NCBI GenBank assembly: GCA_002421585.1
Contig: DIKD01000069.1
Coordinates: 1 to 10,186 of the forward strand
DNA from: Dehalococcoidia bacterium UBA5627
GTDB taxonomy: Bacteria; Chloroflexota; Dehalococcoidia; Dehalococcoidales; UBA5627
Direction: 5' to 3'
Length of the DNA: 10,186 nt
A model generated the notes under the pieces. The model was not told where the DNA came from, ran no database searches, and saw nothing but the letters and a program-made list of their open reading frames with translations. The position numbers and the translations under genes were made by a program. Positions 6,768 through 10,186 of this stretch are shown one piece after another; position 1 is the first letter of the stretch, and each line of letters begins with the position of its first letter.

Positions 6768-7661
6768 TCAATTTACTTTGAAATACTCTGTTAAATAATT
6801 GTTAATCTGTAATTTCAGCCAGTCGTATGTCCAATCATAGTCATGACCGGGCGCACCGATATATAAAAGAATATCCCCCCCATATTCCTGCGAAATACCA
6901 AAGGCGGATTGCAAGTTCGCCCGCAGAATCGTGAGCATATCCCCATGGCTGAATGAATCCGGAACGGTGCCGTTGGTTCGAAGCAGAAGCACTCTTTCCA
7001 TATGGCTGTTATTGTTCCATACCGGGGGACCCAGCTGAATGCTGTAAACCCGTTCGTTTTCTGCCAGAAGCGCCATTGCTCCCGAGCATATGGTGCAGCC
7101 GTTACTGATACCCAGCAGTATTACCTTTAAATCAGGCAGATTATTTGTTAAAAAAGTGGTTCTGGCTGCCAGTTCCTGCGCCCTTGTCGGATTGGTGCCA
7201 AGTGCCATCATAAACTCGCCGATAGCCCCGAAAAAGGAATTGTCCGTCCTGAAATAGTCTATCCACAGCGTCTTGTTCCCCAATTCCGTCAATATCCCGT
7301 CGATTCCGGGCGCCAGTTCCTTTTCGTTGGATTCGGCAATGGCAGACCAGCCCCACCCCCCGGAATTAACGATTACCAGAACGTCTACATCCTTTGCCTC
7401 TTTATATAACGCCAGCACCTGGCTGACAAAATCGGAGCATTTCTCTTCATTCTCTCCGAATAGAGTAGCGGCTCTACTTACGGCATCGTCGATTACCTCT
7501 TGAGGGATACCCGAGAAGTCGCTTATCGCCAGAATTTCATATTGTCCCATTTCACTGGCTTTTGCCGGAACCACCGTCGAAGGCGCGCACAGGACGATTA
7601 CCATAGATATGGCTATGGTTAAAAGGACTCCTATTTGTACTTTGCGTACCTGAGATACCAT
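6768..7661 (-). CDS. Secreted protein of unknown function, possible alpha/beta-hydrolase-like enzyme
   Basis: I do not recognise the family of this 297-residue protein. The N-terminus looks like a Sec signal peptide: Arg6-Lys7, a hydrophobic segment at about 8-25, and an AKA site (33-35) that suggests cleavage after Ala35. Cys25 is not in a proper lipobox (IVLC), so a lipoprotein is unlikely. The mature part alternates predicted strands and helices: VDVLVIVNSGGWGW (92-105), LKVILLGISNGC (178-189) and RVLLLRTNG (223-231). GISNG (184-188) fits the GxSxG nucleophile elbow with Ser186; Asp235 or Asp241 and His273 in PGHDYDW (271-277) could complete a triad. This reading is inference. Four Cys remain in the mature protein (75, 189, 192 and none other near, besides signal Cys25), with Cys189 and Cys192 as CTIC beside the putative nucleophile. 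AAGGAAT at 7671-7677 is a fair ribosome binding site. It sits between argD and argG, 110 and 40 bases away, an unexpected place for an exported protein. Confidence 0.8.
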   Translation of the reverse strand: MVSQVRKVQIGVLLTIAISMVIVLCAPSTVVPAKASEMGQYEILAISDFSGIPQEVIDDAVSRAATLFGENEEKCSDFVSQVLALYKEAKDVDVLVIVNSGGWGWSAIAESNEKELAPGIDGILTELGNKTLWIDYFRTDNSFFGAIGEFMMALGTNPTRAQELAARTTFLTNNLPDLKVILLGISNGCTICSGAMALLAENERVYSIQLGPPVWNNNSHMERVLLLRTNGTVPDSFSHGDMLTILRANLQSAFGISQEYGGDILLYIGAPGHDYDWTYDWLKLQINNYLTEYFKVN

Positions 7662-7771
7662 ATTATGAAAATTCCTTATTAGACAACCATCTTCGATATA
7701 ACATCCGGCATTTGAGATCGACTGTCCCTATAAATCAGAGTCTTATACTGATATGGCTTTATACAATCACT

Positions 7772-8965
7772 TTAACGCACCGGAGATGTATCCGAGAGTG
7801 CAGCATCCAGAATATCGATTGCCTTATCCACTTCGTCTCTTCCGATTATCAGCGGAGGCATAAACCTGATTATGCTGTCCCCGATTTTATTTACCAGAAG
7901 TCCTTTTTCCAGACATCCCACTGTAACAGACAGGGCATTTTTATCACTAATCTCAATTGCCTGCAAAAGCCCTCTGCCCCTCACCTCCAAGATGAAATTA
8001 TATTTCTGCTTCATCTCATTCAATCTCTTTGTGAGATATTGGCCGGTTAGCTTTGCATTAAGGGGAATATCATTATCGACGATGGTTTTAAATACAGCAT
8101 ACCCCGTGGCGCATGCCAGCGGATTACCTCCAAAAGTGGAACCATGCTCACCTGCAGCAAAAACGGAAGCTTTATCCTTGCACAGTATCGCCCCGATAGG
8201 GAAGCCGCCGGCCAGCCCTTTTGCCAGCGTCATAATATCAGGCTCAATTCCATATTGCTGGTAGGCAAACAGAGTTCCCGTGCGCCCGGCTCCGGTTTGA
8301 ATCTCATCAAGAATCAATAGGATACCTTTTTCATCGCACCAAGCCCTGACTTTTTGCAGATAGTCATTATCTGGCAGATGGACGCCGCTTTCACCCTGTA
8401 TCGGTTCCATCATAACGGCACAGGTTCTCTCATTGGTAGCAGCTTTCAGCGCTTCTATGTTATTGTACTCTACATTGATAAAACCGGACGGAATCGGAAT
8501 ATAGGGTTCCTGAAACTTGGTCTGTCCGCTGGCGGAAACCATTGCCAGTGTCCTGCCGTGAAATGAGCCGGTGCCGGTAATAACTTCGTAAGCGCCATTT
8601 AAATGAAGGTGCCCGTAGCGTCGCGCCAGCTTAACGGCGCCTTCGGTCGCTTCCGTTCCGCTGTTGCAGATGAAAACCTTATCCATACAGCTGTTTTTTA
8701 TCAGCAGTTCAGCCAGCTTCAGTTGTGGAATAGTGTAATAAAGGTTGGAAGTATGCATAAGTGTATTCGCCTGTTCGGTTATGGCTTTTACGACAACCGG
8801 ATGGCAATGACCGAGGCTGTTTACCGCTATCCCGGAAACGAAGTCCAGATATTCCCTATCGTTATCATCCCATACTCTGGCGCCCTGTCCTTTAACTAAT
8901 GTTATCGGTATTCGCTTAAAAGTAGGCATGTAATAATCATGTTCAAGTTTATGCCAGTCAGTCAT
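7772..8965 (-). CDS. argD: Acetylornithine aminotransferase
   Basis: This 397-residue protein is a class III pyridoxal-phosphate aminotransferase of normal length. It shows NSGTEA (101-106, phosphate binding), FHGRT (135-139), EPIQGE (187-192), LDEIQTGAGRTG (219-230, Asp220 to the pyridine nitrogen), TLAKGLAGGFPIGA (246-259) with Lys249 as the Schiff-base lysine, and GSTFGGNP (275-282). In arginine synthesis it converts N-acetylglutamate semialdehyde to N-acetylornithine with glutamate as amino donor. Related enzymes act on ornithine, GABA or succinylornithine; the position directly after argB decides for ArgD, though extra activity on succinyl-diaminopimelate is possible. Its ATG overlaps the end of argB by eight bases (8958-8965), which suggests translational coupling; GGGAG lies six bases upstream. 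The following gene begins 110 bases later. Confidence 0.95.
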   Translation of the reverse strand: MTDWHKLEHDYYMPTFKRIPITLVKGQGARVWDDNDREYLDFVSGIAVNSLGHCHPVVVKAITEQANTLMHTSNLYYTIPQLKLAELLIKNSCMDKVFICNSGTEATEGAVKLARRYGHLHLNGAYEVITGTGSFHGRTLAMVSASGQTKFQEPYIPIPSGFINVEYNNIEALKAATNERTCAVMMEPIQGESGVHLPDNDYLQKVRAWCDEKGILLILDEIQTGAGRTGTLFAYQQYGIEPDIMTLAKGLAGGFPIGAILCKDKASVFAAGEHGSTFGGNPLACATGYAVFKTIVDNDIPLNAKLTGQYLTKRLNEMKQKYNFILEVRGRGLLQAIEISDKNALSVTVGCLEKGLLVNKIGDSIIRFMPPLIIGRDEVDKAIDILDAALSDTSPVR

Positions 8966-9779
8966 ATTTTTCTCCCAGCGGATTGTAAATCAGTGTTCCG
9001 GTTCCGCCTTTCTCAATTTCTTTAACCAGCGCGTTTTTGCGGTTGCCGTCAATGATTACGCATCTGGTTGACGTATTGCCGGTAGCCCTTAGGCAAGCCT
9101 TGATTTTAGGAATCATACCTCCGTGAGCAATGCCCGAGTCCAGAAGCTCATTTGCTTCATCACGGTTAAGACGTGGCAAATAGGCACCGGAATCGCCGCG
9201 TATGCCGTTTACATCCGTCATGAAAATCAACTTTTCGGCTTTAATAGATGCGGCAATTTCTCCGGCAATAGTATCCCCGTTTATATTTAATAGCAGCGGG
9301 TCGTCCTCTTCCCGGTTTACAGTATTTAGGCTGATAGGGGAAACTACCGGTATAAAGCCGGACTCCAATATAGCTGTTAATACCTCGTGGTTTACTTTAA
9401 CCGGATTGCCGACATATCCCATTTCTTTGTTGCGGATTTTACCTTCGATTAAAGCACCATCGACACCGCTGATACCGACTGCTTTTCCGCCGCGCGAGAT
9501 GATGGTAGCTACAATCTCCTTGTTCATCAAGCCGCCGATGACTGCCGTAACCATCTCCATTTCGGCTTTGCCGGTAATACGTTCTCCGTTGTAAAATTGA
9601 GGCGATATATTCTGTTTTTGCAGCCACTTGTTGACCAGATTAGCCCCTCCGTGAATAACCACGATAGGGTGGCCTTGCTTCTGCAGGTAAATAATATCTT
9701 CGATGGTGGTGTCTTTTGTATCGAACAGAGAACCACCGAGTTTGATTACAATTGTTTTATTATCAAGCTTACTTTTCAA
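8958..9779 (-). CDS. argB: Acetylglutamate kinase, short N-terminus, TTG start
   Basis: This 273-residue amino acid kinase phosphorylates N-acetylglutamate with ATP in the second step of arginine synthesis. Visible motifs are KLGGS (13-17), HGGANLV (43-49), NINGD (165-169), HGGMIPKI (219-226) and GGTGT (258-262). The start is TTG at 9779-9777: AAAGGAG lies six bases upstream, no ATG is near in frame, and an in-frame TAA six codons upstream rules out a longer protein. Only 12 residues precede the KLGGS strand. Arginine-inhibited kinases of the Thermotoga and Pseudomonas type have an extra N-terminal helix there, so this enzyme resembles the shorter, arginine-insensitive E. coli type in that respect (inference). 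It lies 34 bases after argJ and overlaps argD by eight bases. Confidence 0.95.
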   Translation of the reverse strand: MKSKLDNKTIVIKLGGSLFDTKDTTIEDIIYLQKQGHPIVVIHGGANLVNKWLQKQNISPQFYNGERITGKAEMEMVTAVIGGLMNKEIVATIISRGGKAVGISGVDGALIEGKIRNKEMGYVGNPVKVNHEVLTAILESGFIPVVSPISLNTVNREEDDPLLLNINGDTIAGEIAASIKAEKLIFMTDVNGIRGDSGAYLPRLNRDEANELLDSGIAHGGMIPKIKACLRATGNTSTRCVIIDGNRKNALVKEIEKGGTGTLIYNPLGEKYD

Positions 9780-9785
9780 CGATTG

Positions 9786-9792
9786 CTCCTTT
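9786..9792 (-). promoter_or_regulatory. Ribosome binding site that fixes the TTG start of argB
   Basis: AAAGGAG on the minus strand lies six bases before the TTG at 9779-9777. It is the only good site in the 34-base argJ-argB gap and is placed correctly only for this start codon. Confidence 0.85.
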
Positions 9793-9813
9793 CCTTAAAA
9801 GCTTAACATAATA

Positions 9814-10186
9814 TTAGGTAGTATAATCGGCATTGATCGAAACGTATTCAGCTGTCAGGTCGCAGCCCCAGGCGGTAGCCGTAGCCTTGCCCAGATTGAG
9901 GTTGAGGTCTATTATTACTACTTCCGATTCCATAGCCTTCGATACTTCGTTATAGTTGTCATTTAAGGCAATACCCTGCTCAAGCAGTTGAATACCGCAG
10001 ATAGACAGGTCTGTTTTCAATTCAACAATTTCAGCGCCGCTTCTGCCGGCGGCGGCAATAACACGCCCCCAGTTCGGGTCGCAGCCGTGCACGGCTGTTT
10101 TTACCAGCGGAGAAGCGGCGATTGTCCTGGCACAGTTTCTTGCCGATTCAATATCAAGCGCCCCTTTTACATTGACCTCTATTAAC
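9814..10186 (-). CDS. argJ: Glutamate N-acetyltransferase / ornithine acetyltransferase, C-terminal part (runs off right edge)
   Basis: The last 123 codons of argJ are present; the frame is open to the right edge. The visible part begins LIEVNVKGALD and runs through VKTAVHGCDPNWGRVIAAAGRSG to the family C-terminus EYVSINADYTT. The DPNWGR segment and this C-terminus are hallmarks of the ArgJ beta chain. ArgJ transfers acetyl from N-acetylornithine to glutamate, recycling the acetyl group; some members also use acetyl-CoA. The precursor cleaves itself before a catalytic threonine, which is upstream of the window, so neither cleavage nor mono- versus bifunctional type can be judged. A GTG at 10092-10090 could be mistaken for a start, but conserved coding continues upstream of it. 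It is the first visible gene of the arg cluster; argC might lie upstream. The stop is 34 bases from argB. Confidence 0.96.
   Translation of the reverse strand, partial: LIEVNVKGALDIESARNCARTIAASPLVKTAVHGCDPNWGRVIAAAGRSGAEIVELKTDLSICGIQLLEQGIALNDNYNEVSKAMESEVVIIDLNLNLGKATATAWGCDLTAEYVSINADYTT

Noticed and set aside
7587..7589. Cys25 of the secreted protein as a lipoprotein lipidation site
   Set aside because: The residues before it (IVL) do not fit a lipobox, which needs a small residue next to the Cys; the AKA signal peptidase I site fits better.
7734..7752. ATCAG/CTGAT hairpin after argD as a terminator
   Set aside because: The stem has only five A+T-rich pairs with a nine-base loop and no T-tract, too weak to claim.
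9814..10092. A separate 92-residue protein starting at GTG 10092
   Set aside because: The same frame stays open to the window edge and the upstream residues match ArgJ, so this is an internal valine of argJ.

Overview
The window carries ordinary bacterial chromosome genes, tightly packed and at moderate G+C. Gene content and protein style (compact arg operon, zinc-type L28, a fatty-acid kinase cluster running into recG) suggest an anaerobic bacterium, plausibly Dehalococcoidia (Chloroflexota). That taxonomic placement is inference from family resemblance, not a search result. Almost everything is on the minus strand; only rpmB is on the plus strand. I see no tRNA, rRNA, CRISPR array, insertion sequence or phage gene.

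Left block (1-3695, minus strand, transcribed right to left): a FakA-type fatty acid kinase (DhaL/DAK domain protein), two DegV/FakB-type fatty-acid-binding proteins, and the first 66 codons of recG, which runs off the left edge. Gaps are 16 to 32 bases, so this is very probably one operon. FakB presents an acyl chain to FakA, which makes acyl phosphate. The two binding proteins differ at one position of the conserved C-terminal HxGPG motif (His265 versus Tyr265). rpmB (3826-4017, plus) is divergent from fakA. The 130-base gap holds two promoter-like signals that face each other and overlap, with a 6-bp inverted repeat over one of the -10 boxes. An rpmB / DAK protein / recG neighbourhood is also known from Firmicutes, which supports the calls.

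Right block (4052-10186, minus strand): an arginine biosynthesis operon in the order argJ (3' part only), argB, argD, an unrecognised secreted protein gene, argG, argH. ArgJ makes N-acetylglutamate and recycles the acetyl group, ArgB phosphorylates it, ArgD transaminates the semialdehyde, and ArgG and ArgH turn citrulline and aspartate into arginine and fumarate. argC and argF are not in view. argH and rpmB converge on a shared hairpin terminator whose one arm is the end of the argH coding sequence.

Points to look at again are the exported, hydrolase-like protein inside the arg operon (6768-7661), an acetylglutamate kinase that starts at TTG and has no room for the N-terminal helix of arginine-inhibited enzymes, the facing promoters between rpmB and fakA, and a hairpin-forming repeat-like segment between argG and argH. 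I found no clear evidence for a wholly new multi-gene system here.
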